Shown: positions 1 through 7,893 of the stretch, one piece after another
How positions within the stretch are numbered: the stretch's first letter is position 1
Layout: every line of letters starts with the position of its first letter
From: Methylocystaceae bacterium UBA5192
GTDB taxonomy: Bacteria; Pseudomonadota; Alphaproteobacteria; Rhizobiales; Beijerinckiaceae
Direction: 5' to 3'
Length of the DNA stretch: 19,530 nucleotides
NCBI GenBank assembly: GCA_002412985.1
Contig: DHWC01000031.1
Location: 1-19,530, forward strand
The notes under the pieces: generated by a model
Database searches by the model: none
Told to the model about the DNA's origin: nothing
Seen by the model: only the letters and a program-made list of their open reading frames with translations
Position numbers and translations under genes: made by a program

Positions 1-352
1 TTTCAGTCAATTTAGATAGATTATCATAAATGTTTTCAACTTTAACGCCTTCTGGCATTAAGCTTAAGTCTGATAGATCATGCCGTAGCAACCCATCGAC
101 AAGAACTAGCCTAAAACTATCATGCTCTCTGTCTAATACAATATGATCAATTCTTTCATCTGCAGGCTCAAATGTTGTTGAACAAGCAGTTCGAAAATCT
201 GTATAGCGCCATGACTCTAACCGATGATTTGGGAGCCCAAGATTTTTATATCGCGTCCATGCTTCCTGGCGTTCGCGCGACATTTCTTTCGCAGAGGCTT
301 GAACATAATTTAAAGAGAACGGCGTGTTGGTTTCTAACGAATCCGGGCTCAT
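1..352 (-). CDS. sufD: SufD, Fe-S cluster assembly protein, N-terminal part (cut by window edge)
   Basis: SufD is the partner of SufB in the SufBC2D scaffold, where Fe-S clusters are built in the cytoplasm. I translated the minus strand from ATG at 352: 117 codons stay open to the window edge, so this is the N-terminal quarter only. The stretch LGLPNHRLESWRYTDFR, about residues 39-55, matches the family's conserved 'LP..R.E.W.YT' segment, and a strand reading VLVDG follows. The start lies 3 nt after the sufC stop (356-358), with no competing start, so it is probably translationally coupled to sufC. The position, third behind sufB and sufC, is the usual one. The catalytic and core beta-helix regions are outside the window. 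Confidence is high from sequence plus gene order. Confidence 0.93.
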   Translation of the reverse strand, partial: MSPDSLETNTPFSLNYVQASAKEMSRERQEAWTRYKNLGLPNHRLESWRYTDFRTACSTTFEPADERIDHIVLDREHDSFRLVLVDGLLRHDLSDLSLMPEGVKVENIYDNLSKLTE

Positions 353-355
353 CTT

Positions 356-1108
356 CTAAGCAGCCTCATTGGAAATATAATCCTGGTATCCATGCTTTTC
401 TAACTCAAGCGCTAATTCAGCTCCCCCAGATTTTTGTATGCGACCCTGAGCCATTACATGAACCGTATCTGGCTTTATATAATCAAGAAGTCTTTGATAA
501 TGAGTTATAATTAAAAATGCTCTGTCAGGACGGCGTAATGAATTTACTCCTTCGGAAACAGTCTTAAGCGCATCAATGTCTAATCCTGAGTCTGTTTCAT
601 CTAGAATTGATAATTTTGGCTGTAGCAGAGCCATTTGTAATATTTCCATACGTTTTTTTTCGCCACCCGAAAAACCTGAATTAAGTGGTCTTCTCAGCAT
701 TTCGTTATTTATTTTTAATTTTTCAGATTCTTCGCGTACCTGCTTCATGAATTCGGGCGTATTTATTTCATCTTCGCCCCTTGAGCGTCTTTGTGCATTC
801 ATAGCGGCTTTGAGAAATTGCATGCAGGCGACGCCCGGTATTTCTACGGGATATTGGAACGCTAGAAAGACGCCATTTGCAGCTCGCAAATGAGGCGGGA
901 GATTTAATAAATTTACGCCATTCAGCAGTATTTCTCCCCGAGTGATCGAATAGCCTTCACGACCAGCAATCACGTATGACAGGGTCGATTTTCCTGTTCC
1001 GTTTGGCCCCATAATTGCAGCAACCTCTCCCGCTGCAACCTTAAGGTTTAACCCTTTTAGGATTTGGCGATCCCCTACTGAAACATGTAAATCATTTATT
1101 TCTAACAT
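356..1108 (-). CDS. sufC: SufC, Fe-S assembly ABC-type ATPase
   Basis: SufC is the soluble ABC ATPase that drives conformational change in the SufBC2D scaffold; it is not a transporter. The 250 residues match the family length. I see Walker A GPNGTGKST (34-42), the Q-loop region FQYP (84-87), the ABC signature in its SufC form FSGGEKKR (146-153), Walker B running into the D-loop, ILDETDSGLD (168-177), and the switch histidine in ITHYQR (His203). ATG 1108 has AGGAAA upstream at a good distance. The gene sits 27 nt after sufB and 3 nt before sufD. No substitution of a key residue is visible. Confidence 0.97.
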   Translation of the reverse strand: MLEINDLHVSVGDRQILKGLNLKVAAGEVAAIMGPNGTGKSTLSYVIAGREGYSITRGEILLNGVNLLNLPPHLRAANGVFLAFQYPVEIPGVACMQFLKAAMNAQRRSRGEDEINTPEFMKQVREESEKLKINNEMLRRPLNSGFSGGEKKRMEILQMALLQPKLSILDETDSGLDIDALKTVSEGVNSLRRPDRAFLIITHYQRLLDYIKPDTVHVMAQGRIQKSGGAELALELEKHGYQDYISNEAA

Positions 1109-1135
1109 CTGATTATTTCCTGGAGAATATGTGGG

Positions 1136-2605
1136 TCAGCCGACGCTGCCTTCTAAAGAAATGGAAATAAGCTTTTGCGCTTCGACGGCGAATTCCATTG
1201 GAAGTTGTTGTAAAACTTCACGGACAAAACCATTAACGATCAACGCCGTTGCGTCTTCTGCTGAGAGGCCTCGTTGCATGGCATAAAACAACTGTTCATC
1301 AGATATTTTTGAGGTTGTGGCCTCATGTTCAAATTGAAGGTGATTATTTTTAGCTTCAATGTAGGGTATGGTGTGCGCGCCACAGCTATGTCCGATTAAA
1401 AGGCTGTCGCATTGCGTAAAATTACGAGAACCCACTGCTTTACGATGTGCAGATACAAGTCCTCTGTAAGTATTTTGTGATTTTCCGGCTGATATTCCTT
1501 TGGAAACAATCCTGCTTTTAGTATTCTTGCCGAGATGGATCATCTTAGTGCCGCTATCAACTTGCTGATGGCCATTTGAAACAGCAATTGAGTAGAATTC
1601 ACCTTGAGAGTTATTGCCCCTCAGAATACATGACGGATATTTCCAAGTAATTGCGGAACCAGTTTCGACCTGGGTCCAAGAAATATGTGAATTATCCCCT
1701 CGGCAGTCGCCTCTTTTTGTTACAAAATTATAGATGCCACCTCTGCCATCGCTATCTCCTGGATACCAATTTTGAACTGTTGAATATTTAATTTGTGCGT
1801 TATCAAGAGCGACAAGTTCTACAACTGCAGCGTGTAATTGATTTTCATCTCTTTTTGGCGCCGTGCAGCCTTCTAAGTAACTTACATATGAATCGCTGTC
1901 AGCAATAATTAACGTTCGCTCGAACTGACCCGTATTTTGTTCATTTATTCTAAAATATGTCGATAACTCCATCGGGCATCGCACCCCTTTTGGGATATAG
2001 ACAAAAGAACCATCAGAAAAAACAGCGGAATTTAGCGTAGCAAAATAATTATCTGTGACAGGAACAACAGATCCAAGATATTTTTGTACAAGCTCTGGAT
2101 GCGTATGGACGGCTTCTGAGATTGGACAGAAGATTACCCCTGCTTTTGCCAACTCTTCTTTGAAAGTCGTTGCAACAGAAACGGAATCAAAAACAGCATC
2201 TACCGCGACCTTTCGCGTTTGCACGCCAGCTAAAATTTCCTGCTCTCGCAAGGGGATGCCAAGTTTTTCATAAGTGCGCAAAAGCTCAGGGTCGACTTCA
2301 TCAATCGTTTTGGGTCCAGGAGTCGATTTTGGAGCTGAATAGTAATAGAGGTCTTGATAATCAATTTTAGGATAATGGACTCGAGCCCATTTTGGCTCCG
2401 CCATTGTTAGCCAGCGCTGGTAAGCAGCCAAACGCCATTGCGTTAGCCACTGCGGCTCATTCTTTTTTGCTGAAATAAAACGAACGATATCTTCACTCAG
2501 CCCCTTAGGGGCCTTTTCAGATTCGATATCGGTAGTAAAACCATACTTATACGCACTCGCATCAAGAGATGCGACTTGCGTAACGGTCTCTTGAAGAGCC
2601 GCCAT
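1136..2605 (-). CDS. sufB: SufB, Fe-S cluster assembly scaffold
   Basis: SufB carries the nascent cluster in the SufBC2D complex and accepts sulfur delivered from a cysteine desulfurase. The length of 489 residues compares with about 495 in E. coli. The conserved core is present: YIPKGVRCPMELSTYF in the middle, then CDSLLIGHSCGAHTIPY, FEHEATTSKI and the C-terminal FAVEAQKL..SLEGSVG. Cys408 in the CGAHT motif corresponds to the essential cluster/sulfur cysteine near position 405 in E. coli SufB. The ATG at 2605 is preceded by GAGGAGA about 8 nt upstream, a strong ribosome binding site. The gene follows the desulfurase after a 67-nt spacer that could fold a weak 5-bp hairpin (2626-2642), so it is probably transcribed with it. 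Confidence 0.97.
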   Translation of the reverse strand: MAALQETVTQVASLDASAYKYGFTTDIESEKAPKGLSEDIVRFISAKKNEPQWLTQWRLAAYQRWLTMAEPKWARVHYPKIDYQDLYYYSAPKSTPGPKTIDEVDPELLRTYEKLGIPLREQEILAGVQTRKVAVDAVFDSVSVATTFKEELAKAGVIFCPISEAVHTHPELVQKYLGSVVPVTDNYFATLNSAVFSDGSFVYIPKGVRCPMELSTYFRINEQNTGQFERTLIIADSDSYVSYLEGCTAPKRDENQLHAAVVELVALDNAQIKYSTVQNWYPGDSDGRGGIYNFVTKRGDCRGDNSHISWTQVETGSAITWKYPSCILRGNNSQGEFYSIAVSNGHQQVDSGTKMIHLGKNTKSRIVSKGISAGKSQNTYRGLVSAHRKAVGSRNFTQCDSLLIGHSCGAHTIPYIEAKNNHLQFEHEATTSKISDEQLFYAMQRGLSAEDATALIVNGFVREVLQQLPMEFAVEAQKLISISLEGSVG

Positions 2606-2672
2606 TTTTCAATCTCCTCGTCACAACGGATTCAAGGTCCGTCGGCCGAAATGGTTCACGTCTTACGCTGGC

Positions 2673-3842
2673 CTATGAAGGAAGACCGCTTCGCCGTGAA
2701 TGGATATCCCTTACTACATTTTTTAAAATGATTCCAAATTCTTCTACATCCTTTTTTGTACTAGACCATCCTAAACTAATACGCAGCGCTGATTTCTCTC
2801 GCATCCCCATCGCGTTGAGGACGTGGGATTCTTTCACCTTACCCGATGAGCACGCTGATCCACTCGAAACAGCGACCCCTGCAAGATCCAGTGCCATGAG
2901 GAGTGTTTGGCTATCAATCTCCGGGATTGCAAAGGCAACCGTATTGGGCGATCTGGGGCTTTTTTGACCAAAGACAACATGCGACGAGGCTACTGTAGTT
3001 AAATAGCTCTCAATTTCTTTTTGTAAGTGCTGCAAACGAGGTTTTTCTGTTGTTAAGTCTCTCAAAGCGCTCTTAAAGGCTGCCGCAAAACCAACGATTG
3101 CAGGAATGTTCTCTGTCCCGGCACGACGTCCAGCCTCTTGGCCTCCCCCTTTGATTAGGATGTCTTGGAGCGATAGGTCGTCTGACGCAAAGATTAAGGC
3201 TCCCGCACCAGCTGGCCCGCCCAATTTATGGGAAGAAAAAAATAGCGCATCTGCATTTGCTGTCTTGAGGGATAGATCCACCCGCCCGATTGCCTGGGTT
3301 GCGTCACAAATGAAAATGCCAGCTTCTTTTTTAATGAGATCGCCAGCCCGCTCGACAGGCTGTATGACGCCGGTTTCATTATTCACGGCTTGTAGGGCAA
3401 GGGCTAACTTTTGGCCCGAGTAGCGAGTAAGAGCTGCCTGTAAAGCGTCTAATGACAATTGTCCGTTTTTTTCTAAAGGAAGAATTTCAATGGCTTGCGG
3501 AGGAAATCGATGACCTTGAAAAACCGCAGCATGTTCGCCCCCGGCAATTAAAAGTCGATTAATCGGGCGTTTATCCTGCGCGCTCATGAGGGTTGGTGTG
3601 AGCGCAAGATTAGCTGCTTCCGTGGCGCTAGCTGTGAAAATCAAGTTTTTTGGCTTTGCCCCTAACCCTCGAGCGATGATTTCTCGCGCTTCTTCAAGCA
3701 AAGATTTGCCCCTACGCCCCTCGCTATGCACAGATGATGGGTTGAATGGGTCTCCCAGCGCAGCAAGCATCTCGGCCCTCGCTTCAGGTCTTAGCGGCGA
3801 GGACGCATTATGATCTAAATAAATGCGGGAAAAGGACTGCAT
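2673..3842 (-). CDS. Class I (NifS/IscS-like) cysteine desulfurase of the suf operon
   Basis: This PLP enzyme converts cysteine to alanine and holds the sulfur as a persulfide for Fe-S assembly. Key residues can be read: YLDHNAS at the N-terminus, His104 (GGEHAAV), NNETG (154-158), Asp180 and Gln183 (CDATQAIGRVD), the PLP lysine Lys206 in SSHKLGGP, and the persulfide Cys331 in SSGSACSSG. The SSGSACSSG form marks a class I (NifS/IscS) enzyme, not the class II SufS with RxGHxC. The length of 389 residues is typical. As first gene of the suf operon in rhizobial-type clusters it is usually labelled simply 'cysteine desulfurase'; a class II sufS is often found after sufD, which would lie outside this window. 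The ATG at 3842 has an AAGAGAT stretch about 9 nt upstream. I leave the symbol open because iscS, nifS and sufS are all used. Confidence 0.93.
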   Translation of the reverse strand: MQSFSRIYLDHNASSPLRPEARAEMLAALGDPFNPSSVHSEGRRGKSLLEEAREIIARGLGAKPKNLIFTASATEAANLALTPTLMSAQDKRPINRLLIAGGEHAAVFQGHRFPPQAIEILPLEKNGQLSLDALQAALTRYSGQKLALALQAVNNETGVIQPVERAGDLIKKEAGIFICDATQAIGRVDLSLKTANADALFFSSHKLGGPAGAGALIFASDDLSLQDILIKGGGQEAGRRAGTENIPAIVGFAAAFKSALRDLTTEKPRLQHLQKEIESYLTTVASSHVVFGQKSPRSPNTVAFAIPEIDSQTLLMALDLAGVAVSSGSACSSGKVKESHVLNAMGMREKSALRISLGWSSTKKDVEEFGIILKNVVRDIHSRRSGLPS

Positions 3843-3859
3843 GAGGCTGATCTCTTTTA

Positions 3860-3877
3860 ATATCTTGAAAAAGATAT
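3860..3877. promoter_or_regulatory. 7-bp inverted repeat in the suf operon leader
   Basis: ATATCTT-GAAA-AAGATAT is a perfect 7-bp inverted repeat lying 18-35 nt before the desulfurase start codon, inside the spacer between two divergent genes. The place suits an operator or the promoter -10 region of an iron- or redox-controlled suf operon (suf operons in this order are known RirA/IscR targets), but I cannot match it to a defined consensus. An AT-rich palindrome this short can also be chance. Confidence 0.35.
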
Positions 3878-3905
3878 GAGAACGAGAAAAATATTTATTT
3901 AATTA

Positions 3906-3931
3906 AGGCCGCCCATGCTAGAAGGCGGCCT
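3906..3931. repeat. GC-rich hairpin (8-bp stem) ahead of the hydrolase gene
   Basis: AGGCCGCC (3906-3913) pairs perfectly with GGCGGCCT (3924-3931) around a 10-nt loop, in otherwise AT-rich sequence. On the plus strand it ends 23 nt before the hydrolase ATG, so it could be a leader hairpin. On the minus strand it is followed by TTAATTAAATAAATATTTTT, which resembles a loose terminator tail, but no minus-strand gene ends here. The hairpin is certain as sequence; its role is not. Confidence 0.5.
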
Positions 3932-3954
3932 AAATTGTCTTAATAAGGATTCAC

Positions 3955-4629
3955 ATGCCCGAAGTTATTTTTACCGGACCTGCTGGCCGGCTAGAAGGTC
4001 GTTTCCACCAGTCCACCACACGAGGGGCTCCTCTAGCCATCATTCTTCATCCGCACCCGCAGTTTGGCGGCACGATGAATAATCAGATTGTATACAATTT
4101 ATACTATGCCTTTGCCGAACGCGGCTTCTCCGTTCTCAGATTTAACTTTAGGGGCGTAGGACGCAGTCAGGGCTCATTTGATCATGGGTCCGGCGAACTC
4201 TCAGACGCCGCTTCTGCATTGGATTGGGCCCAATCCATTAATCCTGAAGCCAGAGCTTGTTGGATTGCCGGAGTTTCCTTTGGTTCCTGGATAGGCATGC
4301 AACTTTTAATGCGGCGCCCTGAGATTGAGGGGTTTGTCTCAGTTGCGCCGCCGGCGAACAGATTTGATTTTTCCTTTTTGGCTCCCTGCCCATCGTCTGG
4401 CCTGTTTATCCATGGGGATCAGGACCGCGTAGCCCCCCTGAAGGAGGTTACCGCTCTAATTGAAAAGTTAAAGACTCAGAAGGGCATACTGATAGAGCAT
4501 GCTGTTGTTGAGGGAGCTAATCATTTTTTTGAAAATAAAGTTGAACCGCTTATTGCTCATGTTGATGCTTATCTCGACCGGAGGTTAGGCAATCCTCCGC
4601 GAATAGCGATCCCTTCTCGGGGTGACTAA
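3955..4629 (+). CDS. Alpha/beta hydrolase, small soluble type
   Basis: This 224-residue serine hydrolase belongs to the short alpha/beta family that includes conserved proteobacterial proteins often found beside suf or tRNA synthetase genes; its natural substrate is not known. Visible parts are HPHPQFGGTMNN after the first strands (32-43, oxyanion region), the FNFRGVGRS.G turn (64-73), nucleophile Ser108 in GVSFGS, acid Asp157 in HGDQDRV and catalytic His190 in GANHFF. The triad is therefore complete. There is no signal peptide, so it is cytoplasmic. The ATG at 3955 has TAAGGAT upstream. It is divergent from the suf operon and convergent with anmK, only 18 nt from the anmK stop. Earlier database labels such as 'dienelactone hydrolase' would be over-specific. 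Confidence 0.9.
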   Translation: MPEVIFTGPAGRLEGRFHQSTTRGAPLAIILHPHPQFGGTMNNQIVYNLYYAFAERGFSVLRFNFRGVGRSQGSFDHGSGELSDAASALDWAQSINPEARACWIAGVSFGSWIGMQLLMRRPEIEGFVSVAPPANRFDFSFLAPCPSSGLFIHGDQDRVAPLKEVTALIEKLKTQKGILIEHAVVEGANHFFENKVEPLIAHVDAYLDRRLGNPPRIAIPSRGD

Positions 4630-4647
4630 GGCGCGTTTGAACATACT

Positions 4648-5766
4648 TTATAAATGACGATGCGGTGCTTGCGCTATTATGCCCCCCGCAAGTGCTCTCT
4701 CTACGCCGGTTGTTGTCGGAAAAGTTAACGGCAACCCTTCAACCACTCGCGCGGCAAGATAAGCAAAAGCTTGCGCTTCCATGGAATCAGCAGACCAGCC
4801 AACTGCGTCAGCTGTTGTCACTTTACAGGGTAGATGCATCACAAGTTCCCTGACAAGAATGGGATTACGCGCACCGCCGCCGCAAACAATCAGTAACTGA
4901 GGCGGCGTGGGTAAATGAGGAAAAAGTCTTAGGACTGATGCAGCAGTAAATGCCGTGAGTGTCGCTGCAGCGTCCTCAGTCGATAATTTACTGACTGCAT
5001 CGAGAGAAAACGCATTGCGATCCAAAGACTTTGGCGGTGGAACGTCAAAAAAAGGATGCGCCAATAATCTAAGGAGCGCCGCTTCATTCACTCTTCCTCT
5101 AGCGGCCATATGGCCATGACGATCAATAGGAGCGCCGGTACGCTGTAACATCAAGTCATCAATTAAGGCATTTCCGGGACCTGTGTCGCATGCAATAGGC
5201 GCTTGATCCTCTGCGACATAGGTGACATTTGCAACGCCACCTATATTTACAAAAGCAACCTCACCCTTAATGCCCGCCGCGGCAGTTAGCGCTCTGTGAA
5301 ATACAGGTACGATCGGGGCGCCCTCCCCTCCTGCTGCGATATCGGCCGCCCGAAAATCATAAGCTATATCGATTCCAAGACGCGCGGCTAAAGACGGCCC
5401 ATCACCAATCTGAATAGTTAGTTTTTGTTTCGGTTTATGTAAAACCGTCTGACCATGAAAGCCAATAACAGAGATACTCTCAGTTGAGAGATCGTATTGT
5501 TTGAGGAAACTCTCTACTGCTTCTGCATGCCGGTCTGTAACCATCTTTTCTGCAAAGGATAAAACGCCTGGACGCTGATTTCTATTCTCAAGCGTTGCAG
5601 CTTCGCCTAATGCGTTTCTCAGCAACATACGATCGGATTCGTTATAGGGGTAGTGACCCGTTGGCCCAAAAACAACTGTAGCCTGGCCATCCGTCTCCAA
5701 CAGGGCGACATCTACGCCATCCATGGAGGTTCCAGACATTAAGCCAATTGCACGATGTAGGGTCAC
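4648..5766 (-). CDS. anmK: Anhydro-N-acetylmuramic acid kinase
   Basis: AnmK phosphorylates 1,6-anhydro-MurNAc released during peptidoglycan turnover and opens the anhydro ring, giving MurNAc-6-phosphate for recycling; it acts in the cytoplasm. The 372 residues match the family. I see the N-terminal ATP motif GLMSGTSMDGVDVAL (8-22), GFHGQTVLH (102-110), DFRAADIAAGGEGAP (137-151), FVNIGGVANVTY (172-183), the catalytic Asp194 in CDTGPGN, and the late VCGGGARNP segment. The start is GTG (5764-5766) with AAGGA about 8 nt upstream; no better start exists because the next Met is inside the ATP motif. It lies 36 nt downstream of the last MoxR-module gene, so read-through is possible. No muropeptide etherase is visible nearby. 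Confidence 0.96.
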   Translation of the reverse strand: MTLHRAIGLMSGTSMDGVDVALLETDGQATVVFGPTGHYPYNESDRMLLRNALGEAATLENRNQRPGVLSFAEKMVTDRHAEAVESFLKQYDLSTESISVIGFHGQTVLHKPKQKLTIQIGDGPSLAARLGIDIAYDFRAADIAAGGEGAPIVPVFHRALTAAAGIKGEVAFVNIGGVANVTYVAEDQAPIACDTGPGNALIDDLMLQRTGAPIDRHGHMAARGRVNEAALLRLLAHPFFDVPPPKSLDRNAFSLDAVSKLSTEDAAATLTAFTAASVLRLFPHLPTPPQLLIVCGGGARNPILVRELVMHLPCKVTTADAVGWSADSMEAQAFAYLAARVVEGLPLTFPTTTGVERALAGGIIAQAPHRHL

Positions 5767-5802
5767 GAGACTTTCCTTAACTCAGCACTTTCAAATATAG
5801 CT

Positions 5803-7893
5803 TCATTTACGGATTTTGCGAACATAGCCTTCAGAAAACCAAGCGATTAAGATGAACAACATTAGGATACACATGGCGCCAAAGCCAATGGCGAGGGGAA
5901 AAACCTTAAGTCCGATCAGTTCCGAAGAATGAGTATCCTTGAGAGCTATCCAATCCAAACCTTGATAGGTCTTTGAGGGTGGCAGCTGTAATAGACGCGG
6001 AAGTTCAATTTCGCCTTTTCCTTTTTCAAGGCGTCTGACGCTCCCTCCGGTGGCTAACGCTATAGACTGAAGCGTCTCAGTAGACGAAATGAGATCTTCA
6101 GTTTCTTTGGTTATTTGCGATCCAACTTGTAATGACGTTGAGAGTTTATCTGTTGTAAATCTCCATAATCCAAGCTCATCAATCGATAAATGCGCCTGCC
6201 ACAAACCAGGAGCTTTTCCTGACAATTCAACAGTACGCGTTGCGCCAGATGGAGAGGTTATTGTAACGGGAGAAACAGACTCTTGCATTGTTTGGCGAAT
6301 GATTAATACCTGATTTCCATCGGCCCGCGCTGTAATTGCTTCCTCTTCAAGCTCAGGTTCTTTCATGAGCCAGTGGGCTAATTTTCTGGACAATTCAGTG
6401 TATGGACCGCCGCCATCAAACCCGCGTGACCAAAGCCAAATTTGATCAGAGAGCAACAAAGCGACTCTTCCCTTTTCCTGACGTGACACGACAAGTAAAG
6501 GCAAATCATTAGCACCATTTAAAATCGGGGAGCCAGCAACAATTTGTCCTTCGACTTGCCTGAACCAATGCCCCCATGTTTGAGGTAAATTATTTATGTG
6601 ATTGAGATCGCGCGTTACTGGATGGCGTTCTCCTAATTTAGAAATTGATGGTCGGAAGGCTTGTTCAACAACCGCGCCTGTTGGTTTGGCGGGCAGAATC
6701 GTCTCTAGAGGCGAATAAAAAATCCCTTTAGTCGTTGCATAGTCCGGCCCTACAACAGCTAGAAAAGCGCCACCATTATTGATATATTTTTTCACATTCT
6801 CAAAATAAGTTGATGGTAAAAATGTTTGATTAAAATATCTGTCAAAAATAATTAAATCAAATTCATTTATCTTTGGTCCAAACAAATCCGCTGTTGGAAA
6901 AGCAATAAGCGATAATTCGGATGCAGGCGTTGGATCGACCTTTTCGGGAGGGCGTAATATTGTGAAATGAACAAGCTCTACATTAGGGTCAGATCTTAAA
7001 AGATTGCGCCAGCTTCTTTCTCCGGGATTAGGTTCGCCAGATACAAGTAAGACCTTAAGCTGATCTCTGGCGCCTTCGATCGATACAAATGCTTTGTTGT
7101 TATTGGGTGTTAGTTCATTTGAGGCAACAGGCGTCTCAAGCTCAATAATATTCGCGCCTGCATGATCGATATTAACTTTGATATTGACAATATCGCCTGG
7201 AACTGGGCTATAAGATTGAATTTCTTGTCCATCTTTCTTTACCGATATTTTAACGCGATCCTTATCATTACCGGTATCGATTATACGCGCTCTTATAATT
7301 TGCTGCTTGCCCACAATTCCAAAGCGCGGCGATTCAACTAATTCGATCCGACGATCATGTTCATCGGCATTCCCCGTCACAAATGCATGTAAGGGAGCGG
7401 CTATCTCCAATTGCTCAATATGTTTTGGGATATCCTGAATGATGCCATCTGTTAATAGAATAACGCCGGATAAGCGGTCAGAAGGAATATCTTTTAGTAA
7501 GGTTCGAAGCGAGTCAAATAACCGCGTGCCGCTAAGGCCGCCATCGGTTGTATAAAAATCAATTATTTTTGGTTCGATAGACGGAAAGTCAATCAATCGT
7601 TTTTTTAGCAAGTCTAGGGCTTCGTCAGTTTGGCTCAGCCGTCGCCCAAGTTTTTGACTATCTGAGCGGTCAACGACTATAGAAACATAGGATTTCTGAC
7701 TTTGTCTTTTCTCATCTTCAATGGCTGGATCAAGGAGAGCGCCTGCCAAAACAAGGATCGCGAGCACACGAAAATAACACCCTTTGTTTTGGCGCAGGAT
7801 TAAATAGATACAATAGATAAAAGAGATAAATAGCAAAGGAATTAAAAAATATATGGAGACTAGAGGCGAAATAATCAACGAAGTATTAGTCAC
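5803..7893 (-). CDS. VWA / glutamine-amidotransferase-like membrane protein of the MoxR module
   Basis: The last gene of the MoxR module encodes 696 residues. Two helices lie at the N-terminus (about 7-33 and 41-57) and one near the C-terminus (about 665-688). Between them is a VWA-like domain with an intact metal site, DRSDS (75-79, the DxSxS pattern) plus LLTDG (146-150), then a beta-rich stretch, then a class I glutamine-amidotransferase-like fold (about 280-390: KVLLVSGEPNPGE, FDLIIFDRYF, NGGAFLAVVGPDY). I see no cysteine where the amidotransferase nucleophile would sit, so that domain is probably non-catalytic. The start is GTG in a GTGA overlap with the previous gene's stop (7890-7893), so it is translationally coupled. 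Biochemical function is unknown; an envelope complex with the other module members is inferred. Confidence 0.85.
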   Translation of the reverse strand: MTNTSLIISPLVSIYFLIPLLFISFIYCIYLILRQNKGCYFRVLAILVLAGALLDPAIEDEKRQSQKSYVSIVVDRSDSQKLGRRLSQTDEALDLLKKRLIDFPSIEPKIIDFYTTDGGLSGTRLFDSLRTLLKDIPSDRLSGVILLTDGIIQDIPKHIEQLEIAAPLHAFVTGNADEHDRRIELVESPRFGIVGKQQIIRARIIDTGNDKDRVKISVKKDGQEIQSYSPVPGDIVNIKVNIDHAGANIIELETPVASNELTPNNNKAFVSIEGARDQLKVLLVSGEPNPGERSWRNLLRSDPNVELVHFTILRPPEKVDPTPASELSLIAFPTADLFGPKINEFDLIIFDRYFNQTFLPSTYFENVKKYINNGGAFLAVVGPDYATTKGIFYSPLETILPAKPTGAVVEQAFRPSISKLGERHPVTRDLNHINNLPQTWGHWFRQVEGQIVAGSPILNGANDLPLLVVSRQEKGRVALLLSDQIWLWSRGFDGGGPYTELSRKLAHWLMKEPELEEEAITARADGNQVLIIRQTMQESVSPVTITSPSGATRTVELSGKAPGLWQAHLSIDELGLWRFTTDKLSTSLQVGSQITKETEDLISSTETLQSIALATGGSVRRLEKGKGEIELPRLLQLPPSKTYQGLDWIALKDTHSSELIGLKVFPLAIGFGAMCILMLFILIAWFSEGYVRKIRK

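Noticed and set aside
172..510. Plus-strand 112-codon open frame at the left edge
   Set aside because: It is antisense to sufD and the end of sufC, both of which have clear family motifs; its translation shows no recognisable domain.
2626..2642. Hairpin ACGGA/TCCGT between the desulfurase gene and sufB
   Set aside because: Only 5 bp with a 7-nt loop and no T-run; too weak to call a terminator or attenuator.
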